A stretch of DNA of 64,000 bases from Boswellia sacra (Eukaryota; Streptophyta; Magnoliopsida; Sapindales; Burseraceae), in assembly GCA_013180625.2 (NCBI GenBank), contig SNVD02013866.1, positions 20,833 to 84,832 on the forward strand, given 5' to 3'. Shown in pieces: positions 23,076 through 34,194 of the stretch (the stretch's first letter is position 1; each line of letters opens with the position of its first letter). The translations under genes were made by a program, and so were the position numbers. The notes under the pieces are model-generated. The model had not been told where the DNA came from, searched no databases, and saw nothing but the letters and a program-made list of their open reading frames with translations.

Positions 23076-26000
23076 CTATTTCTTCATCTTTTTGGCGGCC
23101 TTGTCCAAGCATGCTCTTGTGATGTCGGCTTGTTCGTGCCACTCTTTTGCAAGCTTGTAGGCCGCGGGGCTCTTTCCTCCATATGTCGAGGCTATGGCAT
23201 GTGGAGTCATTGGTTGTTGTCCCATCACAATCTCGAAGGGACTCTTGCCCGTTGCCTCGCTCCTTTGGAGGTTATAAGAGAATTGGGCAACATCAAGCAA
23301 CTTTGCCCAATCATGTTGATGAGCGCTCACGTAATGCCTCAAATATAGCTCAAGCAAGGCATTTATGCGCTCGGTTTGCCCATCGGTTTGGGGATGAAAG
23401 CTTGTAGAGAAGCTTAAGTCGGTCCCAAACAATTTAAAGAGTTCTCCCCAAAATCGACCGGTGAAGCGAGGGTCACGATCACTTACAATGTTTTGTGGAA
23501 CTCCCCATAGCTTCACTACATGTTTGAGGAATGCTCGAGCAGCTTCATCCGCTGTACAATCCGTAGAAACGGGTATGAAGGTGGCATATTTGCTAAAGCG
23601 ATTGACTACCACCATGATGCTCCCGTACCCTTCGGATTTTGGCAAGGCCACGATGAAGTCCATCGACACACTTTGCCATGGCCTTTCTGCGATTGGTAGG
23701 GGTTCTAGCAAACCCGCTAGACGTTGGTGCTCAACCTTGTCTTGTTGACACACAAGGCAAGTTCTCACATAGCCTTCCACGTCTTCCCGCATTTGAGGCC
23801 AATAATAAGAATCTTGCACAAGCGCAAGGGTTCGTGCCATACCTGGGTGACCAGCCCACTTAGAGTCGTGGCACTCCTTGATGATTTCCTTCCGCAAGTT
23901 CCCATGTCTTGGCACAAACAAGCGATTCCCAGTTGTGAGGAGTAGACCTTCATCAAGCCAAAAGCGTCGTGTCTTCCCCTCACTTGCCAACTTCAAGAGA
24001 TTCTTGGCTAAGGGATCGTGCTCTAGGCCTTGTTTGATGCGGTCAATGAGCACACTTTGTGGACGACTTGCACTTAGGGTGGCAAGTTCCGCCTTGCGAC
24101 TTAGGGCATCGGCCATAACGTTTGCCCTGCCCGCTTTATACTCGAGCCTATAGTCGAACTCGGCCAAGAAATCTTGCCATCTTGCTTGCTTGGGGCTAAG
24201 CTTCTTTTGAGTTTGGAAATAGCTTGTTGCCACATTGTCGGTTTTGATGACAAAGTGGGAACCAAGCAAGTAGTGTCGCCAAACCCGTAGACAATGAATG
24301 ATGGCGGTCATCTCCTTCTCTTGGACCGTATATCGCCGCTCTGTGTCATTGAGCTTGCGGCTCTCATATGCAATGGGATGTCCATCTTGCATAAGAACTC
24401 CCCCTATAGCAAAGTCGGAAGCATCCGTGTGTACCTCAAATGGCTTTGTGTGGTCGGGTAGCACCATTACCGGTTCCGCACATATGGCCTTCTTCAATTC
24501 TTCGAAGGCACGTTGGCATTCTTCGGACCAATGCCATGAACGGTTCTTCTTGAGAAGATCTGTGAGAGGGGCGGCCTTGGCTGAGTAGCCCATAATAAAC
24601 CGCCGATAATAATTAACCAACCCAAGGAAAGATCTAAGTTCGGGTACCTTGGTTGGAGGCTCCCATTCTTGAATGGCCTTCACCTTCGCTTGGTCCATCA
24701 TAAGCTTCCCATCCCTAATTCGATGGCCAAGAAATTCTACCTCTTGTTGTGCAAAAGAGCATTTTTCTTTCTTGACATAAAGCTCGTTGTCGCGGAGGAC
24801 TTGGAGGACTTGTTGGAGATGTCGCACATGCTCTTCAAGAGTTGTGCTATAGACGACAATGTCATCCAAGTAGACTACCACGAACCGATCAAGATAGGGA
24901 TGAAAGAGCTTGTTCATGAGGGTACAAAAGGTGGCGGGTGCATTGGTGAGACCAAATGGCATAACAAGAAATTCATAAGCACCGTACCTTGTTACACACG
25001 CGGTCTTTGGTTCGTCACCCTTTGCGATGCGCACTTGATAGTACCCCGATCTCAAATCAAGCTTGGTGAAGTATCGAGCCTTCCCAAGTTGGTCGAACAA
25101 TTCCGCAATCAAAGGTATTGGGTACTTGTTTTTTATTGTTACCTTGTTGAGTGCCCGATAGTCGATGCACATGCGGAGAGATCCATCCTTCTTCTTTTGG
25201 AAGAGGACGGGTGCACCATATGGAGCTTTGGAGGGCTGGATGTAACCCGCATTAAGTAAATCTTGGAGTTGCTTCTTCAACTCCGCAAGTTCGGGTGGCG
25301 CCATGCGGTAAGGCGCCATGGCTGGAGGTTTTACACCGGGCTCCAACTCGATCTCATGATCCACTTTCCGTCGTGGAGGCAACTTCTTTGGAAGTTCTTG
25401 GGGCATGACATCCTTGTATTTCTCAAGAATGGCTTGGATTTGCCTTGGCGTTGGGTCCTTGGTAATGGCAACGTCCTCTCCATCATTTAGTTCTCTAACG
25501 GTGGCAAGGAAACTTGGGTCCTTCTTCATTCCCCGTTTGAATTGTAGTGCGGAGAGCATTTTGCCTTCAACTTTTGTTGCACGCTCCGCCATCACCATGC
25601 ATGAATGACTCCCGTCGAGTATGTTGAGGGAGTTAGAAGATGGTATGGGGAAAGCATGGACTTGGTTGAAGAATTCCATGCCAAGCACTACTTGAAAATC
25701 ATCCATGGGAACAATGGAGAAATCAAGCTTACCGTTCCATGTGCCAAGTTGTACCGTCGTTGCCTTAGACACTCCCAAGATTGCCTTGGCGGGTGAGTTT
25801 ACCGCCTTGATGGTGCCACCTCCAATGGTGTATTTGAGGCCTAGCCGTTTGGCCTCGTCCTCTGAGATGAAGTTGTGCGTGGCTCCCGTGTCAAGCATCG
25901 CACTCACGTCTTTGCCATTGATTGTGGCGCTCACATACATAAGACCCTTTTGCATAGATGTGGGTCTTTTGAGTGCGCCAATTGTGCGGAGAGAACCCAT

Positions 26001-27194
26001 CCCCGCTTGTGGCTCTTCATTGTTTACGCCCTCATGTTGAGCGGCAAGGGCGTTGAGAGTCTTCCTCTTTGGGCAATCCCGAACCCAATGAGGACCATCA
26101 CATATAAAGCAAGGACTTTTAGGTTTAGGGGCTTCGAACTTACCTTTGTTAGGTGTGTCTCGTTTGTCCCCTCCGAAAGCCTTGCGCGCACTACCATCCC
26201 TTCGGTCATGTCCTTTCTTGGTGTTTCGTTCTACCCCACCTTTGCCATGGTTGGTCTTCCTTTCTTTTGATTGGGACGTGTAGTCGACGAGGGATTCGGC
26301 TATGGCTATGGCGTCATCAAGGTTTTGCACACCACGCCTCTCAAGCTCAACCCTTGCCCAATCTTTTAAGCCATCAAGGAAGTAGAAGAGGGAGTCTTTT
26401 TCGGACATACCTTCAATTTCAAGGATGATTGTGGTGAAGTCTTTGATGTACTCGCGAATGGTGCCGTTTTGCTTCAATCGGCGGAGGCGACCCCTTGCCT
26501 CCTTTTCCGCATTGCTTGAAGAGAAATGCTTCCATTGCTCTCTCTTGAAGTCCTCCCATGTGCGGAGGATGACGATGCCTTTGCCCGCGTCGCCATGCTT
26601 GCGACGCCACCACAATTGGGCTGCATCACGAAGGAAAGTTGGCGCAATGCCAATTCTCGAAGCATCATCATAAGCACCTTTCGCCTCGAAATATTGCTCC
26701 AAGCCGAATAGGAAGTTTTCTACTTTCGTGGCATTGCGAGTGCCATGGTATGTGGCGGGAGTTGGCACTTGCATGTTGCTTAGCCCACTAGGACTTGAGT
26801 AGGAGGGGCTAGCACGTTCGCAACGATGCTTCTCCCATTCTGTGCGTGATTCTTCAACTTCCGCACGGATTGCCCGCAACTCATGCTCCACAAAGCTTCG
26901 TAAGCTAGCAAGCTCTTGTGTGAGGTTTTCACTGAACTCGAGTATTGTGGACTTTGTTGCTTGGGTGATCTCTCCATAATCCGTCTCTAGGCCTTCGAGA
27001 CGATCGGAGAGGCCCTCAATAGTATTATCCATACTCGAAAGGGATTGCTCAATGCTAGCAACACGAGGCTCTAAGGATTCCGAGGAGAGAGCTTTGGACT
27101 TACCTCGTTTTCCTTGTGGGCGTGGTTGAGGCTGAGGTTGTTCCTCACGTCCGCGGACTTGCTTCTCCACATTCATCTCCATGTCGGATGCCAT
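23076..27194 (-). CDS. gag-pol: Chromovirus gag-pol polyprotein (1372 residues, premature stop)
   Basis: Starts at the ATG at 27194, about 20 bases after the primer site. In order: coiled-coil N-terminus (45-125); gag capsid (160-300); zinc knuckle C362-C365-H369-C374 (CX2CX3HX4C); protease with [10 protein letters not shown] (D435); RT (about 655-830) with [20 protein letters not shown] and catalytic YLDD 775-778; RNase H (about 918-1030) with D923 and E960; integrase zinc site H1109, H1116, C1146, C1149 and core D1179, D1239, E1275. One in-frame TAG (23076-23078) cuts off the C-terminal chromodomain piece at 22581-23033. Otherwise I see no break, which agrees with the near-identical LTRs. 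Plus-strand ORFs in this interval are shadows. Confidence 0.95.
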   Translation of the reverse strand: MASDMEMNVEKQVRGREEQPQPQPRPQGKRGKSKALSSESLEPRVASIEQSLSSMDNTIEGLSDRLEGLETDYGEITQATKSTILEFSENLTQELASLRSFVEHELRAIRAEVEESRTEWEKHRCERASPSYSSPSGLSNMQVPTPATYHGTRNATKVENFLFGLEQYFEAKGAYDDASRIGIAPTFLRDAAQLWWRRKHGDAGKGIVILRTWEDFKREQWKHFSSSNAEKEARGRLRRLKQNGTIREYIKDFTTIILEIEGMSEKDSLFYFLDGLKDWARVELERRGVQNLDDAIAIAESLVDYTSQSKERKTNHGKGGVERNTKKGHDRRDGSARKAFGGDKRDTPNKGKFEAPKPKSPCFICDGPHWVRDCPKRKTLNALAAQHEGVNNEEPQAGMGSLRTIGALKRPTSMQKGLMYVSATINGKDVSAMLDTGATHNFISEDEAKRLGLKYTIGGGTIKAVNSPAKAILGVSKATTVQLGTWNGKLDFSIVPMDDFQVVLGMEFFNQVHAFPIPSSNSLNILDGSHSCMVMAERATKVEGKMLSALQFKRGMKKDPSFLATVRELNDGEDVAITKDPTPRQIQAILEKYKDVMPQELPKKLPPRRKVDHEIELEPGVKPPAMAPYRMAPPELAELKKQLQDLLNAGYIQPSKAPYGAPVLFQKKKDGSLRMCIDYRALNKVTIKNKYPIPLIAELFDQLGKARYFTKLDLRSGYYQVRIAKGDEPKTACVTRYGAYEFLVMPFGLTNAPATFCTLMNKLFHPYLDRFVVVYLDDIVVYSTTLEEHVRHLQQVLQVLRDNELYVKKEKCSFAQQEVEFLGHRIRDGKLMMDQAKVKAIQEWEPPTKVPELRSFLGLVNYYRRFIMGYSAKAAPLTDLLKKNRSWHWSEECQRAFEELKKAICAEPVMVLPDHTKPFEVHTDASDFAIGGVLMQDGHPIAYESRKLNDTERRYTVQEKEMTAIIHCLRVWRHYLLGSHFVIKTDNVATSYFQTQKKLSPKQARWQDFLAEFDYRLEYKAGRANVMADALSRKAELATLSASRPQSVLIDRIKQGLEHDPLAKNLLKLASEGKTRRFWLDEGLLLTTGNRLFVPRHGNLRKEIIKECHDSKWAGHPGMARTLALVQDSYYWPQMREDVEGYVRTCLVCQQDKVEHQRLAGLLEPLPIAERPWQSVSMDFIVALPKSEGYGSIMVVVNRFSKYATFIPVSTDCTADEAARAFLKHVVKLWGVPQNIVSDRDPRFTGRFWGELFKLFGTDLSFSTSFHPQTDGQTERINALLELYLRHYVSAHQHDWAKLLDVAQFSYNLQRSEATGKSPFEIVMGQQPMTPHAIASTYGGKSPAAYKLAKEWHEQADITRACLDKAAKKMKK

Positions 27195-27215
27195 TTGCTC
27201 TTATGCTCAAACCGT

Positions 27216-27227
27216 GCTCTGATACCA
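27216..27227 (-). promoter_or_regulatory. Primer-binding site, initiator tRNA-Met
   Basis: Minus strand TGGTATCAGAGC, two bases inside the 5' LTR. Confidence 0.93.
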
Positions 27228-27229
27228 AC

Positions 27230-27733
27230 TGTCACGAGCTTAGAGTTTTGCGCAGCTGCTCGTGCGGCACTTAGACAACTTGAACCCGAAAGTTGCTAAG
27301 TAAGCCTTGAAGTTTGCTTCTCGCTCAAGGAGAAGTTAGGACCGTTGAGCCAAAAGAGCTTTAGACGCTAGAAGAAGAGATGGAACTTAGAGGCAAGTAT
27401 TGCTAATGCAAATGAGCTTTGTATTACACAAGAGAACTCTTACAATGCTTTGTATTTTAATTGCTTGGTGTCTTACAAATGAGCCATGGAGGGGTATTTA
27501 TACTAATCCACCTCCCAAATGAATGGCTAGGATTTATTACATCCGACGGTCACAATTAAGCATCTAGAATAGCCTACCAAAATATCTAGATATTTACATG
27601 TGGTAGGTGAACTACCATTGACTTGCTAGAGTTTCTAGAAAATGGGCTTGGATTGCATGCCTTCTAGAAATCGGGCCAAGCCTTTGTGCACATTTTGGGC
27701 TACTCTAGCAAGCAAATTGGGCGGGCTGTGACA
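27230..27733 (-). repeat. 5' LTR of chromodomain gypsy
   Basis: 504 bp, TGTCACAG...CGTGACA on the minus strand. Its four differences from the 3' LTR imply insertion within roughly the last few hundred thousand years at commonly used plant rates (inference). Confidence 0.95.
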
Positions 27734-28980
27734 TCATGCTGTGGACATATAAAGAATGTTCACCATCTCATCCGATGGAGGAGGAATGTGACGCTGATCT
27801 GGCCCATCACACCAGTCTCAAACGCGCTTCGATCCCAAGAGCAATATCCTATGGTCCGACAGCTCACCCATCGCAACCATGTCGAAAAACCAAGCGTTCA
27901 CCCCATCATTGGGCCAACCCATCTGATTCTCCTGTAAGCAAAAGGGAAGAAGTGTTAACAAATTCTCAAGATCCAATTCAAGTCTCTTTGGAAAAAATAG
28001 GCGAAGCTAGCTTACCTTATCCAAGTGAGATTGTGGACCCAATCTAGGCAAAGCACTAAAGAGTGGGAGATGTCGTTCCTCTTACACCCATCGTTTCGAG
28101 TACGACAGCATGGATATCCCAGAACAGGCACCTTCAAAGTTAGAGATGAAAATAACCCCATCTCATAGGCTCATATCTACAAAGCCAATAATCAAGAATT
28201 AATGCTAACACTTAAGAAAAAAGGAAAAAGAGAGCAAAAGATAATTCAAGTATGCAGTCGAAGTTGAGAATGTGCTAAGTCTGTCTGCAAGCGATTTCCA
28301 AACCAAGGTACAAAAGAGACAAGGCCGATGTGGCCCAATCAAAATGGCACACTCAGTCCAAATCCTATAAGGCTAGAAGGAGATACACCTCACCCATACT
28401 CTAAGAGTTCGCAAAGAAAGTGGTACTCAATAGATAGACTATGAATCTCCTCGCACATTGATCAACCTCAACCTCATAAAGCTCATTGCGCGCTTGCTAA
28501 TGGCGCACAAGCTAATCATAGATAAGGGTCTCAAATGCATGACTACCAGGAAAAATGACCAATAGCTCAATTATGATGCCTGCACAAAGATTGTCCCTCA
28601 CAGGAACCAGACAACAATCGAATATGATCAAGTCACCCTTGAAAACGAGATCGGTTGAGATAGTAAAGTCAAAGGGTGTGATCGTTATCTCACCAAAGGG
28701 AAGATGGAACATGTGGATCGTATCTATCCACCTGCCAAGTAAGACTATAATAGTCTGAATGTCACTATGAACCTGTATTGTCGATCGGCTCATGATGAAC
28801 TCCTCGAAGCCCGTCGCTCTAATCTTGCTCTGACCTCTTCGTTGGTAATCTCATCATACCATAGGCGAGCCCCGTTAATAGTCCCACAATAAAAGTGTGA
28901 GAGCTGGGGTTGTGCAAAACGATGTCGAGTTCTAAGTCTACAAGTCCGAATTTTCCCTATACAAAATTTAAATCTCATGC
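27734..28980 (-). pseudogene. Plant mobile domain (PMD) ORF, antisense in Tat element
   Basis: Minus-strand remnant of an aminotransferase-like plant mobile domain protein. About 28880-28790 reads GARLWYDEITNEEVRARLERA. The next open segment (28793-28512) has IIVLLGRWIDTIHMFHLPFG followed by EITITPFDF, the PMD signature (LxERWxxETHTFHLPxGExTITLxD). Upstream-to-downstream sequence continues with the decayed SMGEVYLLLALQDLD (about 28390) and LSDHRILLLGS (about 27860). PMD proteins derive from transposons and occur both as host genes and inside mobile elements. Several stops are present, and the chromodomain gypsy cuts the 3' side at 27733. Confidence 0.75.
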
Positions 28981-29152
28981 GAATTGCAAAAAACCAAAAC
29001 AGAAGGGAAGAAAGACCGACCCAAGTGTGGTCATGCTTGTCGAGGTTACAGAGGAGGCTCGTCTAGCCACCAATGACCGACCCATCCAGAGTCGTCCGTT
29101 GGAAGACCGGCATGTAAGGGAGGTCAAAGTGGTAAGAAATGACTGGAGGATG
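28981..29152. other. Short flank between PMD remnant and hAT element
   Basis: No gene seen. It ends in GGAGGATG, the left copy of the hAT target duplication. Confidence 0.5.
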
Positions 29153-29334
29153 TAGGGTTGGCAATGGGGCGGGGCGGATCTGGGGCGGCGGGTCCGGCCC
29201 CATCCTGTTTAATTTATTTTTGTCCCGTCCCGTCTCATTGCCCCGTTGCGGGGCGGGGCGGGGCGGGACGGGCAAAAATAAATTGAACAGACCCCGCCCC
29301 GCCCCGCCCCGCCCCGCCCCGCCCCGCCCTGCCC
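29153..29334. repeat. hAT left terminus: TIR and GC-rich subterminal repeats
   Basis: The 13-bp inverted repeat is followed by direct and inverted GGGGCGGGGC-type motifs, including six consecutive CCCCG units near 29292-29328. Subterminal motif clusters are the usual transposase-binding zones of hAT elements; that role is inferred. Confidence 0.8.
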
Positions 29335-29802
29335 CTATTAATATTTTGCAATTATCCCCTGTAATATTTATATTTTTACAACTTTATCCCCTTATAATAT
29401 TTACATCTTTACAAATAACTCCATTATCAATTTTTTATCATATTATTTACAACTATGACAATTTTTTTAACAATCAAAAAAATAATATATCTTCAAACTA
29501 AAATCAAACATATACACAACAACGAAATTAACAATTAAAGAACATAATTCCATTGCAAGTCCAAGATTATTAAGTCAACAACAATTCAACAAACAAAACA
29601 ATTGTAAGTTACCAACAAGTACATAACTACAACAATAATAAACACTATAAGTAAACATACTCATAACAATAAAAGCATACCAACACAAACATAGCAACAA
29701 GTAAATAATGAATACTGTCAACACTTCAGTAAAAGCAAACCAACAAGTTGATAGCACACACTAACTTCCTATATATAACACTCCAATTAAACATTCTCAC
29801 AA

Positions 29803-32095
29803 TCACAAAGATGACATTGAACTTTCCTCTTCATCATCCAATGTTTCTCCTCCAACCATCTCTTCTTGAGGAATTATACCTAAAAACATAATAAGTAAAT
29901 TAATAACTAAATAAGAAAATTATAAGTAAATTAATAACTAAATAAGAAAATTAAGTAAAAAATAATAATAGTCAATAAGATAAACTTAATATAATACAAA
30001 GTATACCTCGCGTTTTTAGCCATAACCAATTTTGAGTACACATTAATGCCTCTAATGTTTCAGGACGAAGTCTACTACGATGTGGACTCAAAATTCTACC
30101 ACTTGTGCTAAAGGCGGACTCAGATGGAACTGTGGACACTGGGATGGCCAATACATCTCTAGCAATAGTGGACAATACAGGAAACTTACTTTTATTCATT
30201 TTCCACCAAAGTAAAACATCAAAATCAGGACCACTAACTACATGATCCTCCAAATAAATATTTAGTTCAGACTTCTTTTGCAATCCCATGTTAGTACTCT
30301 CTTTAAATTTTTCATATTCAATATCAAACTCACTTGATGCACTGTTTCCTATAACATCCCTTGTATGTGGTAAATTTACAACAAATTCCCTTTGCTCATT
30401 ATCCAATCCTAATGCACATTGATAATCTATCACCAAGTCCTCACAAAGAAGTCGCACTCCCTCAATATACTCAAAAGCATCATCTCCATAAATCTTCTTA
30501 TATACAAACTCTACCATTACCATTTTACACCTAGGATCCAAAACCATAGCCACAGCTAACACTCCATGGATAACATTCCAATATTTTTCAAATTTTTCTA
30601 TCATTGCATTAGATATTTTTTGTATCTTTTCAGAAGGAGACGTAAGCCAAGAGGTCAAAGATAATCTTAATTCACTAATTTTTGGAAAAAACTTGTTTGC
30701 CGTTGGATAATTTGTTCCAGAAAAAATTTCAGTCAACTTATAAAACTTTTCCAAATGATCACACACAAGTTTTGCTGCTGACCACTCCTCTTCCTTAGGC
30801 AAATTTGTATATTGATTATCACGCTCCTTCAAGCGAACAAACATATCTTTATAAGCCAAAGCTGTACTCAATATCTTATAAGTAGAGTTCCACCTAGTTT
30901 TACAATCAAGAGATAATGTTTTACTAAATGTCACTTTCAAATGACGTGCCGTCTCCTCAAACTTTTCAATTCTTTTAGGTGTAGATGTCCAAAAAGCAAC
31001 ACTATCCCTAACCTTTTCAATGCCCTTTCCAATCACTTCTAATCCATCTTTAACTATTAGGTTCAATATATGAGCACAACACCGCATGTGAAAAAGTTTT
31101 CCACCCAACATCAAATGCCTATCACCTAATTTATCAAGTACTTGTTTTATCATAGCATCATTGGTAGAACAATTATCTACAGTTAAAGTTGATAATTTTC
31201 TTTCCAAATTCCAATCATATAAGCAATCAATCAACACTTGTTTAAGACATTCTGCCGTATGTGGTGCTGGCACATATATGAACCTAACAATTATAAACAT
31301 AAAATTATGAGAAACTATAATTAATATAATTAAATCATTAAAATAAGATAAAAGTGCAAGCTCGAATATACCTCAAAATTCGATTACGAAGTTTCCATGA
31401 ATTGTCAATGAAATGAGCTGTTATAACCATGTATCCTTTCTTTTGGTTGCTAGAAGTCCACATGTCAGTTGTTATAGCTATCCGTCGTTGTATGTTTTCC
31501 AATATTTCCATTGTCTTCACTTTCTCACTTTCAAACAACTTGAATATTTCATTCTTCAAAGTGTTTCTACTCATGGTACCAAACAAAGGTTGAGCATAAT
31601 TCATCATTTCCCTAAAGCCCTCAAACTCAACAAACAGCAATGGAAGCTCATGCAAAACAATCATTTTTGCAACCAGAGCCCTACAAACATCTTTCTCAAA
31701 AGCATCTTTATCATGGCACACCAAGTTTGTGAGAGTTCCATCACATTGTTGTTGAAATTTTAAAATGCTTTGTTCCATTGTTAGTTGATTAGCTCGACGA
31801 CATCTCTTCAAATGCTTACTTAAATGAGAGGTGCCGTCCGAAGCCCTAGCAACTAATTTTGCCACACAATGGTTACAACGTGCTTTTGGTACTCCATCAA
31901 TAACTAGCTTTGTAAAATGTTGCCAAACTTGTGATGCGGTCCTAGACCTTTTGCTATATTGAGAAAAATCATCATCATCTTGTTCAAACCCTCTCTTACT
32001 AGTGGATATAGCAATTTCAGAGTCTTTATCAATGTTTAATCACCACTGAGATTTTGGCTATTTGACATCCCCAATTCTTGTGATTGTGAAGACAT
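29803..32095 (-). CDS. hAT transposase (RICESLEEPER/DAYSLEEPER type), 3 coding exons, N-terminal frameshift
   Basis: Catalyses cut-and-paste transposition. I infer exons 32095-31372, 31283-30007 and 29879-29803, with introns of 88 bp (31284-31371) and 127 bp (29880-30006), both GT-AG and keeping frame, ending at the TGA at 29803-29805. Exon 1 encodes a BED zinc finger (VWQHFTKLVIDGVPKARCNH then HLSKHLKRC) and ITTDMWTSSNQKKGYMVITAHF with the first catalytic Asp. Exon 2 has LSTLTVDNCSTNDAMI, RCCAHILNLIVKDGL and the C-terminal dimerisation block VLAIPVSTVPSESAFSTSGR. The likely start at 32095 meets a TAA at 32036-32038, while the BED frame is open in another phase, so one base appears lost near 32039. 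Otherwise it looks intact. Confidence 0.9.
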
Positions 32096-33750
32096 TGTTT
32101 ACCTAAAACAATCACAAAAATATGCAAACTTAAGATAAAATTAAGTAAGAAAAAGATATAATTTAGGCACGATTTGCTCATGTTAGCTAGGGATGGGTCG
32201 TGTTAGTCTAAGTACTTGTGGTTCAAGTAATTTTATTTCAATCATTCTTTAAATTTTAAAACAAAATAAGCATATTAATTATCATTTGAATAAATGATTA
32301 CAACAAGAATGCATATTTTCTTAAAAGAAATGAGACTAATTTTAAAACAAAACAAGAATTGCATATTAATTATCATTTGAATAAAAGATATAAATTATGA
32401 TTTTTCCTAGTTCCTGCATGAATTAATCAAAAGAAACTTTTTCACAGAAAAAGAAATGTGGATGCTTTTATATCATGTAGGGCTGCCAAGACTACTATAT
32501 ATCCAATAAATCACTAAGTTGAAGGATTTGAAGAGCATCTTATTGATGTTGAAATTTTGTCAAGTTGTAATTGTCCCTAATTTGATGCAATGAGAGTAAG
32601 GTGGCTCATTCATACGTGGTGGGCATTAATGCTCTTAATTATTAGACAAGAGTTGCTGCCACAGTTTTAGGGCCATGGCCACCTGCTTTTTAAATGTCAT
32701 TTTGGACCCATTGATATAAATAATAAGAAACTAGGTAGCTTGTCCTTTCATAACTTTCTAATTAAGCACTGTATTTAGCCATAAACAAAATATCATTCCT
32801 CCTCTAACTGGAAAATTTGCTTACAGGTTCCACTGAAACTGGCACCCCATTATCATACATTAAATTTCCCTAATATTTTCATTATTGTGACATAAATTTC
32901 CACTGAAATAGTAAACTATGATATTGGTTGTTCTGCTTTCTAGGTTCTACATGGAGATGCAGTTATTGATGACTTACAGGTTTGGTTTGTTTCAGAATAA
33001 TAGTCTGCTTGCTTCTTCGTTTTTGTTCACTGAAATTGACTTTCTTAGTTATTTGTATCACCGATACACCATATTGAGTGGAGATGTTATTATATGCAAT
33101 CTGGCAGCACATTTGATGCCTGAATATGTCGTATTCCTTGTATCCTTTGTCAACAAAGGAAAATTTTCTTATGCATTCTTATCTTTGACAAAGCCATTTG
33201 ATTGTAGAAACAAACTTTTTAATTTATCTATGAACAATCAGACCTAAATGGTGACAGGATGGTTAAACTCTTAGTTTGTATGCTTGTTCACAAATATCAT
33301 TGAAATTGAACCGTTTCATTAATCTAATAACTGGAAACATTTACTTTTACGTAGATGGAAATGACATAATTTTCACATTTGTAATGTACTGCAAAGTAGT
33401 CTATATCTACTGCAAAGTAATGTTGCAATGAATTAGAGCTGTTAAGCACAAGAAATTTCTATTACCAACCGCCGTGTATTCGCTGTGCAGGTATCGGAGC
33501 CGTGGAAGGGAGTTGGCCGAAAGAGAGGAGGCTGGACTGCTGGAGCCACAGAGCGAAGGCGATCTGGCTGTGCAGGTGTCGCAACGCGATAATAGAGCTG
33601 TTAAGGGACTGTTTTTGTTTTTGGAACAGGTAGGGATCTCAAGCCAGAACGGCCAACGACAGACAAAGAGGAGAGACAGAGAGGATAGAGGAGGCTGGAC
33701 TCTGGAGACTGGAGGCGTGAGTGAGTTAGGTTAGGGAAAAAATGTTTTCT

Positions 33751-33757
33751 TTATATA
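33751..33757 (-). promoter_or_regulatory. TATA box of the hAT transposase (candidate)
   Basis: Minus strand CCCTATATAA near 33751-33760, followed by a C/T-rich leader typical of plant 5' UTRs. An acceptor (TTTTAG, minus strand about 32102-32107) just before the ATG at 32095 suggests a long 5'-UTR intron covering much of 32110-33700. Plus-strand ORFs at 32918 and 33474 are therefore not taken as genes. Confidence 0.5.
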
Positions 33758-33857
33758 GGGTAGCAAAATTTCGAGGATATCCTAATATATCACAATCAAC
33801 CCTAATAATATCATTTAAGTCCTAATATTTTATTTTTTTCATATACTCTCTCATACT

Positions 33858-34040
33858 GTGCGGGGCGGGGCGGGTCGAACGGGGCTAAGTGCTAGACCCG
33901 GACCCGGACCCGCCCCGGCTGGGGCAAAATTAATTTACCCCAGACCCGCCCCAAAATAGTTTTGGGGTGGGTCTTGCCCCGCCCTATTTGTCTGGGGCAA
34001 ACCAGGGCCCCGGACCCGGCGGGGCAAATTGCCAACCCTA
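33858..34040. repeat. hAT right terminus: GC-rich subterminal repeats and TIR
   Basis: Mirror of the left end: GGGGCGGGGCGGG, GACCCGGACCCGGACCCG and GCCCCGCC motifs, ending in ATTGCCAACCCTA. Confidence 0.8.
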
Positions 34041-34194
34041 GGAGGATCTACTAGTGGCTCGATCATAGAGGAAGTCAAAAAGAAAGATGTTGAAGGCTTT
34101 GAGAAATTATTGAAGTTCTGTAAGCCTAAAAAGAACTTTGGCAGATTCTAGGTTGACGGATGAGGGAAAAGGACTTGGCTTATATAGAGGAGAG

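Larger units (their letters stand above)
22066..27733 (-). mobile_element. Young chromodomain Ty3/gypsy element (chromovirus)
   Basis: Complete 5.67 kb element on the minus strand with 504-bp LTRs differing at only four positions (99.2 percent identical), Met primer site, one large gag-pol frame, chromodomain and polypurine tract. The flanks share TCAT (22062-22065 and 27734-27737), a 4-bp target duplication. It split the plant-mobile-domain region of the older Tat element. The gag ([18 protein letters not shown]) and the short knuckle resemble the Galadriel clade, an uncertain assignment. It is the youngest datable insertion here. Confidence 0.95.
29153..34040 (-). mobile_element. hAT DNA transposon with transposase
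   Basis: 4.9 kb element. The inverted termini are TAGGGTTGGCAAT (29153-29165) and its complement (34028-34040). They are flanked by an 8-bp duplication with one mismatch (GGAGGATG at 29145-29152, GGAGGATC at 34041-34048). Strongly GC-rich subterminal arrays of GGGGCGG motifs lie at both ends (29165-29334 and 33858-34026), contrasting with the AT-rich interior. The minus strand carries a BED-finger hAT transposase with introns and a TATA box. Size, 8-bp duplication and protein make the family assignment firm. Confidence 0.93.

Noticed and set aside
22627..27299. Many plus-strand ORFs of 60-196 codons
   Set aside because: They lie antisense to the well-conserved chromovirus polyprotein and show none of its codon logic or any motif; shadows of the real frame.
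29139..29501. Proline/arginine-rich ORF across the hAT left end
   Set aside because: Produced by the GGGGCGG subterminal array.
33474..33734. Plus-strand 86-residue ORF near the right end of the hAT element
   Set aside because: It is antisense to the likely transposase promoter and 5' UTR and has no recognisable domain.
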